A stretch of DNA of 64,000 nucleotides from SZUA-309 sp965232595 (GCA_965232595.1 OZ246983.1:4588001-4652000), one strand, 5' to 3'; numbered from the stretch's first letter, positions 44,090 to 53,891 are shown. Numbers and translations are program-made. The notes: generated by a model not told the origin, from the sequence alone.

Positions 44090-45547
44090 ATGAAGTATTC
44101 GACCACCACCAGCACCCTGGCTGACGCCAGAACCGATTGCCTGATCGCCGGTTTCACGCAGTGCAAGCGAGTAGCCAGCCAGCAGGGAGCGGGCCGCTTC
44201 TTCAATGCGGCCACCACCGATTTCGAAGATAAGGCCGGCAAGACGCTGCTGGTCAGCCTCGGCACATCGAGCCCGATTCGCCGCATGCTGGTCGTCGGCG
44301 GCCTGAAAGGCACGGTAAGCGCCAGCGACTATAACAAGGCGACGAAAGGAGCCGCGAAGGCGCTGTCGGCAGCAAAGGCGAAGAGCGCGCTCTGGGCGCT
44401 GAACGGCATCGGCGTCAAAGGCCGGGACCCGTACTGGAAGACCATGGCCAGCATCAGCGCGCTGAACGATACCTTTTACTCGTTCAACGACTACAAGAGC
44501 ACGTCCGTGCCGCCGGCCACCCTGAAAACGGTCGCCCTGCATGCGGATGAGCGCAGCCGCGCCAACGTGGCCCGTGCCGTGCGCCACGGTCAGGCGGCCC
44601 TGGCGGGCCTCGACTGGGCTCGGGATCTGGGCAACCAGCCGCCGAACATCTGCAACCCCAACTTCCTGCTCAAGGAAGCCCGCAAGCTCTCGCGCAAACC
44701 CAACGTCAGCGTCTCGGCCCTCGATGAGAAGAAGATGACCGAGCTCGGCATGGGCGCCTTCATGGCGGTCACCCAGGGCAGCAAAGAGCCGGGCAAGATG
44801 ATCATCATCCGCTACAACGGCGCCAAGAAGGCGAGCGCTGAGCCGGTAGTGCTGATCGGCAAAGGCATCACCTTCGATACCGGCGGCATCAGCATCAAAC
44901 CGTCGGCCAACATGCACGAGATGAAGTGGGACATGTGTGGCGCCGCCACCGTCATGGGCGCGACCCGAGCCGCCATCGACGCGCGCCTGCCCATCAACCT
45001 GATCACCATCGTCGCCGCCGCGGAAAACATGCCGAGCGGCAAGGCAACCCGCCCGGGCGACATCGTCACCACCTCCTCGGGCAAAACCGTCGAGATCCTG
45101 AACACCGATGCGGAAGGCCGCCTGGTGCTCTGCGACGCGATCACCTACGCCGCCCGTTACAAGCCGAAGGCCGTCATCGACGTCGCAACGCTCACCGGCG
45201 CCTGCATCGTCGCGCTCGGCAGCCACGCAACGGCCGTTTACGCCAACGATGACAGCCTCGGCGATGCGCTGATCGAAGCCGGCGAGTACAGCGGCGACCG
45301 GGGCTGGCGGATGCCTTTATGGGACGAGTACCAGCCGTCACTGAAGAGCCAGTTCGCGGACATGGCCAACATCGGCACCGGCGGTGCCGGCTCCGTTACC
45401 GCAGCCTGCTTCCTGTCCCGGTTCGCCGAGGACATGAGCTGGGCGCACCTGGACATTGCCGGCACGGCGTTCCCACGCGGCCCGCAGAATGGTGCTACCG
45501 GGAGACCCGTGGGCATGCTGTTCCGTTACCTCATCGATCAGGGCTGA
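44090..45547 (+). CDS. pepA: Leucyl aminopeptidase PepA (M17 family)
   Basis: The 485-residue protein has the M17 catalytic motifs GKGITFDTGGISIKPSANMH near residue 260 and the hallmark NTDAEGRLVLCDAITYA near 338, both with metal ligands. The N-terminal domain is less conserved. In gammaproteobacteria PepA is a Mn/Zn aminopeptidase and also a DNA-binding accessory factor in Xer recombination. It is divergent from lptF and followed by holC after 11 bases. Confidence 0.95.
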   Translation: MKYSTTTSTLADARTDCLIAGFTQCKRVASQQGAGRFFNAATTDFEDKAGKTLLVSLGTSSPIRRMLVVGGLKGTVSASDYNKATKGAAKALSAAKAKSALWALNGIGVKGRDPYWKTMASISALNDTFYSFNDYKSTSVPPATLKTVALHADERSRANVARAVRHGQAALAGLDWARDLGNQPPNICNPNFLLKEARKLSRKPNVSVSALDEKKMTELGMGAFMAVTQGSKEPGKMIIIRYNGAKKASAEPVVLIGKGITFDTGGISIKPSANMHEMKWDMCGAATVMGATRAAIDARLPINLITIVAAAENMPSGKATRPGDIVTTSSGKTVEILNTDAEGRLVLCDAITYAARYKPKAVIDVATLTGACIVALGSHATAVYANDDSLGDALIEAGEYSGDRGWRMPLWDEYQPSLKSQFADMANIGTGGAGSVTAACFLSRFAEDMSWAHLDIAGTAFPRGPQNGATGRPVGMLFRYLIDQG

Positions 45548-45558
45548 TCGGCCGGGCA

Positions 45559-46005
45559 GTGACCAGGATCGACTTCTACATCCTCCAGGACGTCCACCTG
45601 GCTGCCCAGCGGAGGTTCGCCTGCCGCCTGGCGACGCGAGCCCTCAGCGGCAAGTCCAGCGAGCGGGTGGTGCTGCATACGGCAGATGAGGACTCGGCGC
45701 GGGAAGTCGACGAGTTGCTCTGGCACTACCCGGACAAGCGGTTCGTACCGCACAGCCTGCAGGGCTCGGCTGGCGAGCGGGAATCTCAGGTGCTGGTCTC
45801 CTGGCAGGAGCCGCCGCACTTCGAGGGTGTGCTGGTGAACCTGTCCGCAGAGGTGCCCGACTTCTTTACCCGCTTTCAACGGGTGATGGAGGTTGTGGTC
45901 GGAGAGACCAGGGACCAGGGTCGGGAGCGTTACCGCTTCTATCGCCATCGCGGCTATCCCCTGTACGATCACAAAATGGAAGACTGGGAAACGGCGGCGC
46001 CATGA
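45559..46005 (+). CDS. holC: DNA polymerase III chi subunit HolC
   Basis: The 148-residue protein, from a GTG giving MTRIDFYILQDVHLAAQRRF, matches chi: KRFVPHSLQGSAGERESQVLVSW in the middle and the ending EDWETAAP. Chi links the clamp-loader psi subunit to SSB. The frame is open 80 codons further upstream inside pepA, which is not coding. The start codon lies 12 bases after the pepA stop and the gene overlaps the next one by 4 bases. Confidence 0.9.
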   Translation: MTRIDFYILQDVHLAAQRRFACRLATRALSGKSSERVVLHTADEDSAREVDELLWHYPDKRFVPHSLQGSAGERESQVLVSWQEPPHFEGVLVNLSAEVPDFFTRFQRVMEVVVGETRDQGRERYRFYRHRGYPLYDHKMEDWETAAP

Positions 46006-46634
46006 AGAAAACCGACGACCAGAAAGACGACGCGGAAAACAACGACCCGGACGAGCTGCTCGGCGACCTCGAGTCGATCAAGGAGCTGCTCGATGAGGAG
46101 CAGCAGGCCGGCGTGCAGCCATCAGACCCCGATGTGCCGGACGTGCCGCTGCTCGACGACATGGTCGACGGCGCCTACACCCTGGACGACTCGGACTCGC
46201 TGCTCTCGGCAACGCCGGCGCTGGGCGGCGGTCGACGCCCTCGCGCACCGTCCAGCGGCAGCACGGCCACCCAGGGCGGGCAGGAGAAAGAGGCCCGCTA
46301 CCTCAGCGAAGACCTCTTCGACAGCCTGCTCGGCGACAAGTGGAAGTCATCTGCCACCGACATCCTCACCGAAGCCCGCGGCGCCATCGAGGCCCACCGG
46401 AACGACTGGACGCCGGAAGACACGGACGAGCTAAACGCGGCGCTCAGAGTGCGAATCGACGAAACGCTCACCGAATGGCTCAAGGAAACGGTGCGTTCAC
46501 GGATGGATGAGCTGCACGCCGTGCTGCTGCAGACCGCGGAAGCCACCATCGATGAGAAGATCCGGGCCCTGATCGAAGCACGTCGCGCCGAGATGGAAGA
46601 CGAGCTCAACAACGGCCCCAAGCCCGACCACTGA
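46002..46634 (+). CDS. Conserved hypothetical acidic protein between holC and valS
   Basis: The 210-residue protein has a highly acidic N-terminal half (DDQKDDAENNDPDELLGDLE) and a linker with SSGSTATQGGQEKE. The C-terminal helical half (residues about 125-205, VRIDETLTEWLKETVRSRMD, IDEKIRALIEARRAEMEDEL) is probably a coiled coil. A gene of this kind occupies the same place in Pseudomonas (PA3833 position as I recall). No catalytic motif is seen. It overlaps holC by ATGA and is likely co-transcribed with holC and valS. Confidence 0.75.
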   Translation: MKKTDDQKDDAENNDPDELLGDLESIKELLDEEQQAGVQPSDPDVPDVPLLDDMVDGAYTLDDSDSLLSATPALGGGRRPRAPSSGSTATQGGQEKEARYLSEDLFDSLLGDKWKSSATDILTEARGAIEAHRNDWTPEDTDELNAALRVRIDETLTEWLKETVRSRMDELHAVLLQTAEATIDEKIRALIEARRAEMEDELNNGPKPDH

Positions 46635-46670
46635 CGCCCCCGGCAACGCCGGCCTGAGAAGACCTGACCC

Positions 46671-49448
46671 ATGGACAGCAGTTTCGATCCGCACAGCATT
46701 GAGCAATCTCTCTACGATGAGTGGGAGCAGGCCGGCTACTTCGCCCCGGAAGGCAACGGCACCCCCTACTGCATCGTCATACCGCCGCCCAATGTGACCG
46801 GCAGCCTGCACATGGGCCATGCCTTCCAGCACACGCTGATGGATGCGCTGATTCGCTACCATCGCATGAAGGGCGACCGCACCCTCTGGCAGATGGGTAC
46901 CGACCATGCCGGCATTTCCACCCAGATGCTGGTCGAGCGGCAGCTCAACGCGGAAGGCAGAACCCGGCACGATCTCGGTCGCGAGGCTTTTGTCGACAAG
47001 GTCTGGGAGTGGAAGCGGGAGTCCGGCGGCAACATCTCCCAGCAGCTGCGACGCATGGGCTCGTCGCTCGACTGGTCCCGCGATCGCTTCACCCTGGACG
47101 AAGGATTTTCCAAGGCGGTGCTGGAAGTGTTCGTCCGTCTCTACGACGAGGGCCTGATTTACCGCGGCCAGCGTCTGGTCAACTGGGATCCAGCTCTGGG
47201 CACCGCCATCTCCGATCTGGAGGTGGAGAACAGCGAGGAGGACGGCAAGCTCTGGCACTTCCGCTACCCGCTGAGCGGCGGCCGCACCACGGCAGACGGC
47301 AAGGACTATCTGATTGTCGCCACCACCCGCCCGGAAACCATGCTCGGCGATACCGCCGTCGCCGTTCATCCTGACGACGAGCGCTATCAGGCGCTGGTTG
47401 GCGCCACCGTCACCCTGCCGCTGGTGGGTCGGGAGATCCCGGTCATTGCCGACGACTACGTGGACCGGGAGTTCGGCACCGGCTGCGTGAAGATCACTCC
47501 GGCACACGATTTCAACGACAACGAGATGGGGGCCCGGCACGACCTCGAGCTGGTGAACATCTTGAACCCGGACGCCAGCATCAACGACAACGCGCCGGAA
47601 CCGTACCGCGGGCTGGACCGTTTCGAGGCGCGGGAGAAGGTGGTTGCCGATCTGGACGCCCTCGGCCTGCTGGAGAAGATCGAGCCGCACAAGCTCATGG
47701 TGCCCCGCGGCGACCGATCCGATGCGGTGATCGAGCCGCTGCTCACCGATCAGTGGTTCGTGAAGATCCAGCCGCTCGCCGATCCGGCCATCGCCGCGGT
47801 CGAGAACGGAGAGATTGAGTTCATCCCGAAGCAGTACGAGAACGTCTACTTCTCCTGGATGCGCAACATTCAGGACTGGTGTATCTCCCGCCAGCAATGG
47901 TGGGGACATCAGATCCCGGCCTGGTACGACGAGGCGGGCAACGTCTACGTGGGTCGCAGCGAGGAGGAAGCGCGGGAGAAGAACAGCCTCAGTCCGGAGC
48001 TGACGCTGCGCAAAGACGAAGACGTGCTGGAGACCTGGTTCTCCTCCGCGCTCTGGACCTTTGGCACCCTGGGTTGGCCGGAAGATACGGAGGAGCTGTC
48101 ACAGTTCCACCCGACGGACGTGCTGGTGACCGGTCACGACATCATTTTCTTCTGGGTCGCCCGGATGATCATGATGACCCTGAAGTTCACCGGTGAGATC
48201 CCGTTCAAGAAGGTCTACATCCACGGTCTGGTCCGGGACGCCGAGGGTCAGAAGATGTCGAAGACCCGCGGCAACGGGCTGGATCCGCTGGACCTCATCG
48301 ACGGCGTCGATCTCGAGGCGCTGGTTGCAAAGCGGACCAGCAACCTGACCCAGCCGCAGATGGCGGCGGGCATCGAGAAGCAGACCCGCCGGGACTTTCC
48401 GGACGGCATCCCCTCCTACGGCACGGACGCGCTGCGCTTCACCTACTGCGCGCTGGCCAGCACCGGTCGCGACGTCCGCTTCGACCTGGCGCGGATCGAG
48501 GGCTACCGGAACTTCTGCAACAAGCTCTGGAACGCGGCGCGCTACGTGCTGATGAACTGCGCGGATGCGGACCTGGAGGGCGACGCCACGGAGAGCCTGG
48601 CAGACCGCTGGATCCGCTCACGCACCCGCACCATGCTCGAGGACGCGGAACGGGCCATCGACACCTATCGCTTCGACATCTACGCCAACACCATTTACGA
48701 GTTCGCCTGGCACGAGTACTGCGACTGGTACCTGGAGCTGACGAAGCCGCTGCTCTGGGACGAGACCGCGGCCGAAGCGGAGCTGCGGGGTACCCGACGC
48801 ACCCTGCTGAGCACCCTCGAGTGCCTGCTCAGGGCAGCCCACCCCATCATGCCGTTCATCACCGAGTCCATCTGGCGGGAAGTTGCGCCTTTGCTCGGCA
48901 ACCGCGGCGTCACCATCATGCAGCAGCCGTTCCCGGAGCAGATCGAGTACCCGAGCGATCCGGAGGCCGACACGGCCATCGAGTGGCTGAAGGGTGTGAT
49001 CGAAGGGCTGCGGAACATCCGCGGCGAAGCGAACATCAAGCCGAGCCAGGAAATCACGGTGCTGCTGCAGCGTGGCGACAGCAGCGACCGGCAGCTGTCG
49101 GAGGCTAACGGCACGCTGCTCAAGCGCCTGGCCAAGGTGACCGCCATCGACTGGCTGGAGCCGGCTGAAACGCCACCGCCCAACGCGTTGGCCCTGGTCG
49201 GCGAGCTCAAGGTGATGGTGCCGCTGGCCGGGCTGATTGACGTAGCCGCGGAACGCACCAGGCTGAAGAAGGAAGTCGATCGGCTGGAGAAAGACCTGAG
49301 CAGGATCGAGAACAAGCTCAGCAATGAAGGATTCGTCGCCAAGGCGCCTCAGGAGGTCGTCGATAAGGAGCGACAGAAGGCCGAGGATGCCAGAGCTGCG
49401 CTGGCGGTGCTGCAGGAGCAGCTGGATGGGCTCTCAGATCTCGAGTGA
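46671..49448 (+). CDS. valS: Valyl-tRNA synthetase
   Basis: The 925-residue class Ia synthetase has the HIGH motif as HMGH (residues 47-50, in PPPNVTGSLHMGHAF), the CP1 editing domain (TTRPETMLGDTAVAVHPDDE), LETWFSSALWTFGTLGW and the KMSKS motif as KMSKT (residues about 527-531). A C-terminal coiled-coil arm (RTRLKKEVDRLEKDLSRIEN) follows. It is the last gene of the pepA-holC-valS run. Confidence 0.97.
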   Translation: MDSSFDPHSIEQSLYDEWEQAGYFAPEGNGTPYCIVIPPPNVTGSLHMGHAFQHTLMDALIRYHRMKGDRTLWQMGTDHAGISTQMLVERQLNAEGRTRHDLGREAFVDKVWEWKRESGGNISQQLRRMGSSLDWSRDRFTLDEGFSKAVLEVFVRLYDEGLIYRGQRLVNWDPALGTAISDLEVENSEEDGKLWHFRYPLSGGRTTADGKDYLIVATTRPETMLGDTAVAVHPDDERYQALVGATVTLPLVGREIPVIADDYVDREFGTGCVKITPAHDFNDNEMGARHDLELVNILNPDASINDNAPEPYRGLDRFEAREKVVADLDALGLLEKIEPHKLMVPRGDRSDAVIEPLLTDQWFVKIQPLADPAIAAVENGEIEFIPKQYENVYFSWMRNIQDWCISRQQWWGHQIPAWYDEAGNVYVGRSEEEAREKNSLSPELTLRKDEDVLETWFSSALWTFGTLGWPEDTEELSQFHPTDVLVTGHDIIFFWVARMIMMTLKFTGEIPFKKVYIHGLVRDAEGQKMSKTRGNGLDPLDLIDGVDLEALVAKRTSNLTQPQMAAGIEKQTRRDFPDGIPSYGTDALRFTYCALASTGRDVRFDLARIEGYRNFCNKLWNAARYVLMNCADADLEGDATESLADRWIRSRTRTMLEDAERAIDTYRFDIYANTIYEFAWHEYCDWYLELTKPLLWDETAAEAELRGTRRTLLSTLECLLRAAHPIMPFITESIWREVAPLLGNRGVTIMQQPFPEQIEYPSDPEADTAIEWLKGVIEGLRNIRGEANIKPSQEITVLLQRGDSSDRQLSEANGTLLKRLAKVTAIDWLEPAETPPPNALALVGELKVMVPLAGLIDVAAERTRLKKEVDRLEKDLSRIENKLSNEGFVAKAPQEVVDKERQKAEDARAALAVLQEQLDGLSDLE

Positions 49449-49496
49449 GCTAACGCTGGCGCCGACTGGCCGATTGCTGACTGAGTGGCCCACGGC

Positions 49497-50465
49497 CTAG
49501 CCGCTGATCGTCAGCACGACCTTGCCGAAGGTCTGATCCGCCGCCACCAGGGCGTGGGCCCGCTCAGCCTCCTCGATCGGGATCACCTCTTCCACGATCG
49601 GCTTGATCTCGCCGCTGGCGATGTGCGGCCAGACCTCCGCCGCCAGCGCATCCATGACCGCCGCTTTCGCCGCCACAGAACGGGCTCGCAGCGTGGAGCC
49701 GATGATCCGTTGCCGCTTCACCATCATCAGCCCCAGATTGACGTTTGCTTCCGCACCGCCCATGAGGCCGATGATGACGAGCCTGCCGTCGAGACCGAGC
49801 ACGCTCAGGTTGTCGGTCAGGTATCCCGCGCCCACGGGATCTAGAATCACGTTTACCCCGTCCGGGGCCCAGGCTTTCACCGGCTCCACGAAGCCACCAT
49901 CGTGGCGATTCCAGCCGCCTTCCGCACCCAACGCCACGCAGCGTTCGATCTTGCTGGCGTTGCCGGCCGTGACGAAGCAGGGGTTACCGCGCTGCCGGCA
50001 GAGCTGAATCGCCGCGGTGCCCACTCCGCTCGCTCCCGCATGCAGCAGCACCGACTCGCCGAGGCTGGCCTTCGCCTCCATGAACAGGTTGAGATAGGCG
50101 GTGGCGAACACCTCAGGTAGCGCCGCTGCCTGCACGGCATCCAAGCCATCGGGAATCGGCAGCACCTGGCCGGCCGGCACCACCACCTCTTCGGCGTAAC
50201 CACCGCCTGCCAGCAGCGCGCAGACAGCGTCACCGGCGGCAACCCGGGTCACGCCCTCACCAATCTCAATGACCTCACCGGCGCACTCGAGCCCGAGGAT
50301 GGGGCTCGCCCCCGGGGGCGGCGGGTAGCCACCGGTTCGCTGCACCAGGTCGGCCCGGTTGATCGCCGTCGCCGCCACCCTGATCCGCACCTCGCCAACA
50401 CCGAGCGCCGGAGCCTCGGCATCCGCCCATTTGAGCGCACCGTCTTCGATCTGAATCGCTTTCAT
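49497..50465 (-). CDS. NAD(P)H:quinone oxidoreductase, zinc-less MDR family (PIG3-like)
   Basis: The 322-residue medium-chain dehydrogenase/reductase has the N-terminal GroES-like domain (MKAIQIEDGALKWADAEAPA; INRADLVQRTGGYPPPPGAS; GLECAGEVIEIGEGV), the NADPH-binding fold (VLLHAGASGVGTAAIQLCRQ) and no structural-zinc Cys cluster. YPPPPGASPILGLE is characteristic of the PIG3/TIGR02824 group. Convergent with valS. Confidence 0.88.
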   Translation of the reverse strand: MKAIQIEDGALKWADAEAPALGVGEVRIRVAATAINRADLVQRTGGYPPPPGASPILGLECAGEVIEIGEGVTRVAAGDAVCALLAGGGYAEEVVVPAGQVLPIPDGLDAVQAAALPEVFATAYLNLFMEAKASLGESVLLHAGASGVGTAAIQLCRQRGNPCFVTAGNASKIERCVALGAEGGWNRHDGGFVEPVKAWAPDGVNVILDPVGAGYLTDNLSVLGLDGRLVIIGLMGGAEANVNLGLMMVKRQRIIGSTLRARSVAAKAAVMDALAAEVWPHIASGEIKPIVEEVIPIEEAERAHALVAADQTFGKVVLTISG

Positions 50466-50492
50466 TTCTGACTCTCCCCTCGGGCGTGTCGG

Positions 50493-51272
50493 CTACCAGG
50501 ACATCCGCATCTTCACGCCCTGGTCGTGCAGGTAACGCTTCAGGCCGCTGCAGGTGTAGTCGCCGTAATGGACCATGGAGGCAACGAGCGCCGCATCCGC
50601 CTTGCCTTCCGTCAGCGCCTCGGTGAGGTGGTGCGGCTCACCGGCACCACCGGAGGCGATGACAGGAATGCGCACGGCCTCGGCGATCATCCGGGTGAGC
50701 TTCAGCTCGTAGCCCGCTCTGGTGCCATCGGCATCGATGGAGTTCACCACCAGCTCGCCGGCGCCCAGGGCCTCGCCCCGCTCCGCCCAGGCCAGCGCGT
50801 CCAGCCCCATGGGCGTTCTGCCGCCATTGATGACGATCTCGTAACCGGATGGGCAGGTTGTGCTTTCCGGCACGGCCTTTATGTCCATGGACAGGACGAT
50901 GTTCTGAGCGCCGACCGCCTCCGCGCACTCGCTGATGAGTTCCGGGCGCTTCACCGCCGCCGAGTTGACGTTGATCTTCTCAGCACCGGCCAACCGGAGA
51001 TCTGTCGCGTCCGCCACTGAGCGGATGCCGCCACCGACGGATAGCGGGATGAACACCTGCTCGGCCACCGACTCCACCACGTCGAGCATGATGTTGCGTT
51101 TGTCGCTGGAAGCGGTGATGTCGTAGAAGACGAGCTCGTCGAGGCCATCGAGGTAGTACTCCCTCGCCTTCTCCACCGGATCGCCGATGTCCTTGGTGTC
51201 GACGAACTTGATGCTCTTCGCGAGCTTGCCGTCCCGGACATCCAGGCAGGCGATGAGTCTCTTGCTCAGCAT
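50493..51272 (-). CDS. hisF: Imidazole glycerol phosphate synthase cyclase subunit HisF (divergent type)
   Basis: The 259-residue TIM barrel starts MLSKRLIACLDVRDG, with the catalytic Asp at residue 11 and the second Asp in LSMDIKAV near 130. It closes the imidazole ring and releases AICAR. The sequence departs from the usual gammaproteobacterial HisF: KLAKSIKFVDTKDIGDPVEK, ELVFYDITASSDKRN, TTCPSGYEIVINGGRTPMGL and VNSIDADGT instead of TSMDRDGT. As I recall this is the subtype found in deltaproteobacteria. It overlaps hisH by 7 bases; hisA and hisB are not adjacent. Confidence 0.9.
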   Translation of the reverse strand: MLSKRLIACLDVRDGKLAKSIKFVDTKDIGDPVEKAREYYLDGLDELVFYDITASSDKRNIMLDVVESVAEQVFIPLSVGGGIRSVADATDLRLAGAEKINVNSAAVKRPELISECAEAVGAQNIVLSMDIKAVPESTTCPSGYEIVINGGRTPMGLDALAWAERGEALGAGELVVNSIDADGTRAGYELKLTRMIAEAVRIPVIASGGAGEPHHLTEALTEGKADAALVASMVHYGDYTCSGLKRYLHDQGVKMRMSW

Positions 51273-51949
51273 GTTCCATCCCACTCGGCAAATGCCGCCA
51301 GCAGACGCAGCCCGACCCGACCACTCTTCTCCGGGTGAAACTGGGTCGCGAAGTAGTTACCGCGTCCGACCGCGCAGGCAAACTCCGCTTCGTACTCGGT
51401 GCGGGCGTAGACGAGCTCCGGATCCGCCGGCTCCGGGTAGTAGCCGTGCACGAAGTAGAACTCGTCTCCCGGCTCGATGCCGGCAAGCACCGGGTGCGGC
51501 TTCACCACCCGCACCTCGTTCCAGCCCATGTGCGGAACTTTGAGCTCCGGGCGATCGAAGCAGAACCGACGGACCTGGCCCGGCAGCAGGCCGAGCGTTT
51601 CCTGATCGTCCTCCTCCGAACTATCGAAGGAGATCTGCAGGCCGAGGCAGATGCCGAGGACCGGCACGCCCGCACCGATTGCTTCTCTGAGCGCCTCATC
51701 CATCCCCTCGCGGGTGATGCTGCGCATGGCGCTGCCGGCCGCACCGACGCCAGGAAAGATCACCCGCCCGGCTGATCGCACCCGCTCGGGATCGGCGCTG
51801 ATCTCCGCGCTGAGGCCGACCTCCGCGCAGGCCCGCTGCACGCTGCGCAGGTTGCCGGCATCGTAATCGACGATCAGGGTTGGCTGTTGCTTCAAGGTTG
51901 CTGCTGACGCTCTGCCCCGCTTTGCCGGACAGGATGGGCGTCGGGACAT
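51266..51949 (-). CDS. hisH: Imidazole glycerol phosphate synthase glutaminase subunit HisH
   Basis: The class I amidotransferase domain shows TLIVDYDAGNLRSVQRAC, the nucleophile motif GICLGLQISFDSSEED, VPHMGWNEVRVVKPHP and the catalytic FHPEKSG. It feeds ammonia to HisF. The ATG at 51949 would add about 20 residues before the conserved start, and a TTG at 51895 gives MKQQPTLIVDYD, closer to family length; the true start is undecided. The open frame reaches 51994. It is divergent from hemH. Confidence 0.9.
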   Translation of the reverse strand: MSRRPSCPAKRGRASAATLKQQPTLIVDYDAGNLRSVQRACAEVGLSAEISADPERVRSAGRVIFPGVGAAGSAMRSITREGMDEALREAIGAGVPVLGICLGLQISFDSSEEDDQETLGLLPGQVRRFCFDRPELKVPHMGWNEVRVVKPHPVLAGIEPGDEFYFVHGYYPEPADPELVYARTEYEAEFACAVGRGNYFATQFHPEKSGRVGLRLLAAFAEWDGTC

Positions 51950-52020
51950 GACTTCAAAAAGGAGCGCGGATACTATCCCAACTCCCTGACGCACACCATC
52001 GCCTCATCCGAACGACCCAC

Positions 52021-53073
52021 ATGACTACCGGCATTCTCCTCGTCAACCTCGGTACCCCGGCATCCACCGCCGTGGCCGACGTGCGTGCTTACCTGGACGA
52101 GTTCCTCACCGACCCCTACGTCATCGACCTGCCCTCGCCATTCCGGCAGCTGCTGGTGCGAGGCCTGATCCTGCCGTTCCGGCCGAAACGCTCCGCCGAA
52201 GCGTACGAGAAGATCTGGGACGCCGCGGGCCCCGGCACCGGCTCGCCGCTGCTGCATTACAGCAGAGCCCTGCACCAGACCCTGGCCGCCGAGCTCGGCG
52301 ACTCGAGCTGCGAGATCGCCATGCGCTACGGCAACCCCGGGATCGCAGAGGCGATCGAACGCCTCTGCGAGCGAGGCATCAGCGAGCTGAAGCTGGTCTG
52401 CCTGTACCCGCAGCACGCCGACTCGACCCGGCAGACCACCATCGAGGCGGTCACCGCTGCCTTGCCGACCGGTGTGCAGCTGGAAGTGATTCCGCCCTTC
52501 TTCGACGACCCGGACTACCTCGACGCCCAGGCCGGCGTCATCGAGCGGCACCTGCCAGAGAAGTGGGACCATCTGCTGCTTTCCTACCACGGCCTGCCGG
52601 AGCGGCACCTGACCCGGGCCGACCCCACGGGCAGCCACTGCCTGGCGAGCGACGATTGCTGCGAGGTTGCTTCCACAGCGCACGCAACCTGCTATCGGCA
52701 TCAGGCGCGGGTCACTTCGCGGCTGCTGGCGGAACGGCTGGCCATCCCTGCCGAACGCTGGTCGGTGAGCTACCAGTCCCGACTCGGCCGCCTGCCGTGG
52801 CTCGAGCCCTACACGGATCAGGAGCTCGAAGCGCTACCGGCACGCGGGGTGCGGCACCTGGTCGTCGCCTGCCCCGCGTTTGTCGCCGACAACCTGGAAA
52901 CGCTGGAGGAGATCGGCATCGCTGGCCGGGAAACGTTCCTGGCTGCCGGCGGCGAATCCTTTCACCTGATCCCCTGCCTGAACGACGATGCCGCCTGGGT
53001 CAGCACGCTCGGTCGCTGGCTGACCGGCTCCGGCCCTCAGACCTCCACGGCCTTCTCCGCCACCGCCACGTAG
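52021..53073 (+). CDS. hemH: Ferrochelatase
   Basis: HemH inserts Fe2+ into protoporphyrin IX. The 350-residue protein starts TGILLVNLGTPASTAVADVR and has the active-site His in LLLSYHGLPERH near residue 190 and the Glu motif CPAFVADNLETLEEIG near 285. The insert after the active site reads GSHCLASDDCCEVASTAHAT plus CY, giving several cysteines where enterobacterial enzymes have fewer. The 3' end overlaps the convergent LysR gene by 37 bases. Confidence 0.94.
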   Translation: MTTGILLVNLGTPASTAVADVRAYLDEFLTDPYVIDLPSPFRQLLVRGLILPFRPKRSAEAYEKIWDAAGPGTGSPLLHYSRALHQTLAAELGDSSCEIAMRYGNPGIAEAIERLCERGISELKLVCLYPQHADSTRQTTIEAVTAALPTGVQLEVIPPFFDDPDYLDAQAGVIERHLPEKWDHLLLSYHGLPERHLTRADPTGSHCLASDDCCEVASTAHATCYRHQARVTSRLLAERLAIPAERWSVSYQSRLGRLPWLEPYTDQELEALPARGVRHLVVACPAFVADNLETLEEIGIAGRETFLAAGGESFHLIPCLNDDAAWVSTLGRWLTGSGPQTSTAFSATAT

Positions 53074-53891
53074 AAGTTCTGCACCAGCGGTTGCGAGAAC
53101 AGAGACTTCCGGGCAACGAAGCGCACCGGCCGGGTCAGGCCTGCCTCGGTCAGGTCGATCCACTGGCCCGGCTTCACGCCCAGGGTGCGCGCCACGCCGG
53201 CCGGCACCAGACCATGGCCAAACCCGGCAAGCGCCATCTGCGCGACTGCAAAAAACGACTCCAGAGAGGCGCTCCGATTCAGGCTGAGCCTGCCCATGTC
53301 GTCCTCGATGGACTGCCAGGCGCCGGATCTGGACTCGATGGTGATCACATCCAGCGAGTCACCCACCCGGTAGCGCAGCTTCGACAGCCCGGACGGCAGG
53401 ATGACCATGGGCTCGCGACGGATCACCTCACTCTGCAGATCCGTCTCCGCGTCTGAGCTGCCCGTGCAGATCCCGACCATGTACTCGCCCGAACGGAGCC
53501 GGTCGAGCACCACCGGTGAGCGTTGCGCGTGGAACTCGAACTCCACCTCCGGCATCCGGGCACGCACGTCGGCAAACAGTCGCGGGCCCCAGCTGCAGAG
53601 GATGGCCTCCGATACGCCGAGGATGATCTTGCCCTTGCGCAGGGCGTTATCGGTGAGGAAGACGTCTCTGAGCTCGCTGATCAGCGGCGTCACCTTCTCC
53701 ACCAGCTTGGTGCCATGGTGGGTGAGCACCACGCGCCGGCCGTGACGCTCGATCAGGGTTCGATCGTAGTAACGCTCGAGCGCCGCGATCCGTTTGCTGA
53801 CCGCCGACTGCGATACTTTCAGCACCGTCGCCGTTTCCATCATGGTGCCCGTCTTCGACAGGGTGACCAGCGTTTCCAGGTTCTCCAGCAC
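53037..53891 (-). CDS. LysR-family transcriptional regulator
   Basis: The 284-residue protein has the N-terminal winged helix-turn-helix LKVSQSAVSKRIAALERYYD (residues about 24-43) and then a periplasmic-binding-like effector domain. It is divergent from a TauE/SafE permease gene with a palindrome in between, so it most likely controls that transporter and its own synthesis. The inducer is unknown; a sulfonate or sulfite-related compound would fit the transporter family. Confidence 0.85.
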   Translation of the reverse strand: MLENLETLVTLSKTGTMMETATVLKVSQSAVSKRIAALERYYDRTLIERHGRRVVLTHHGTKLVEKVTPLISELRDVFLTDNALRKGKIILGVSEAILCSWGPRLFADVRARMPEVEFEFHAQRSPVVLDRLRSGEYMVGICTGSSDAETDLQSEVIRREPMVILPSGLSKLRYRVGDSLDVITIESRSGAWQSIEDDMGRLSLNRSASLESFFAVAQMALAGFGHGLVPAGVARTLGVKPGQWIDLTEAGLTRPVRFVARKSLFSQPLVQNFYVAVAEKAVEV

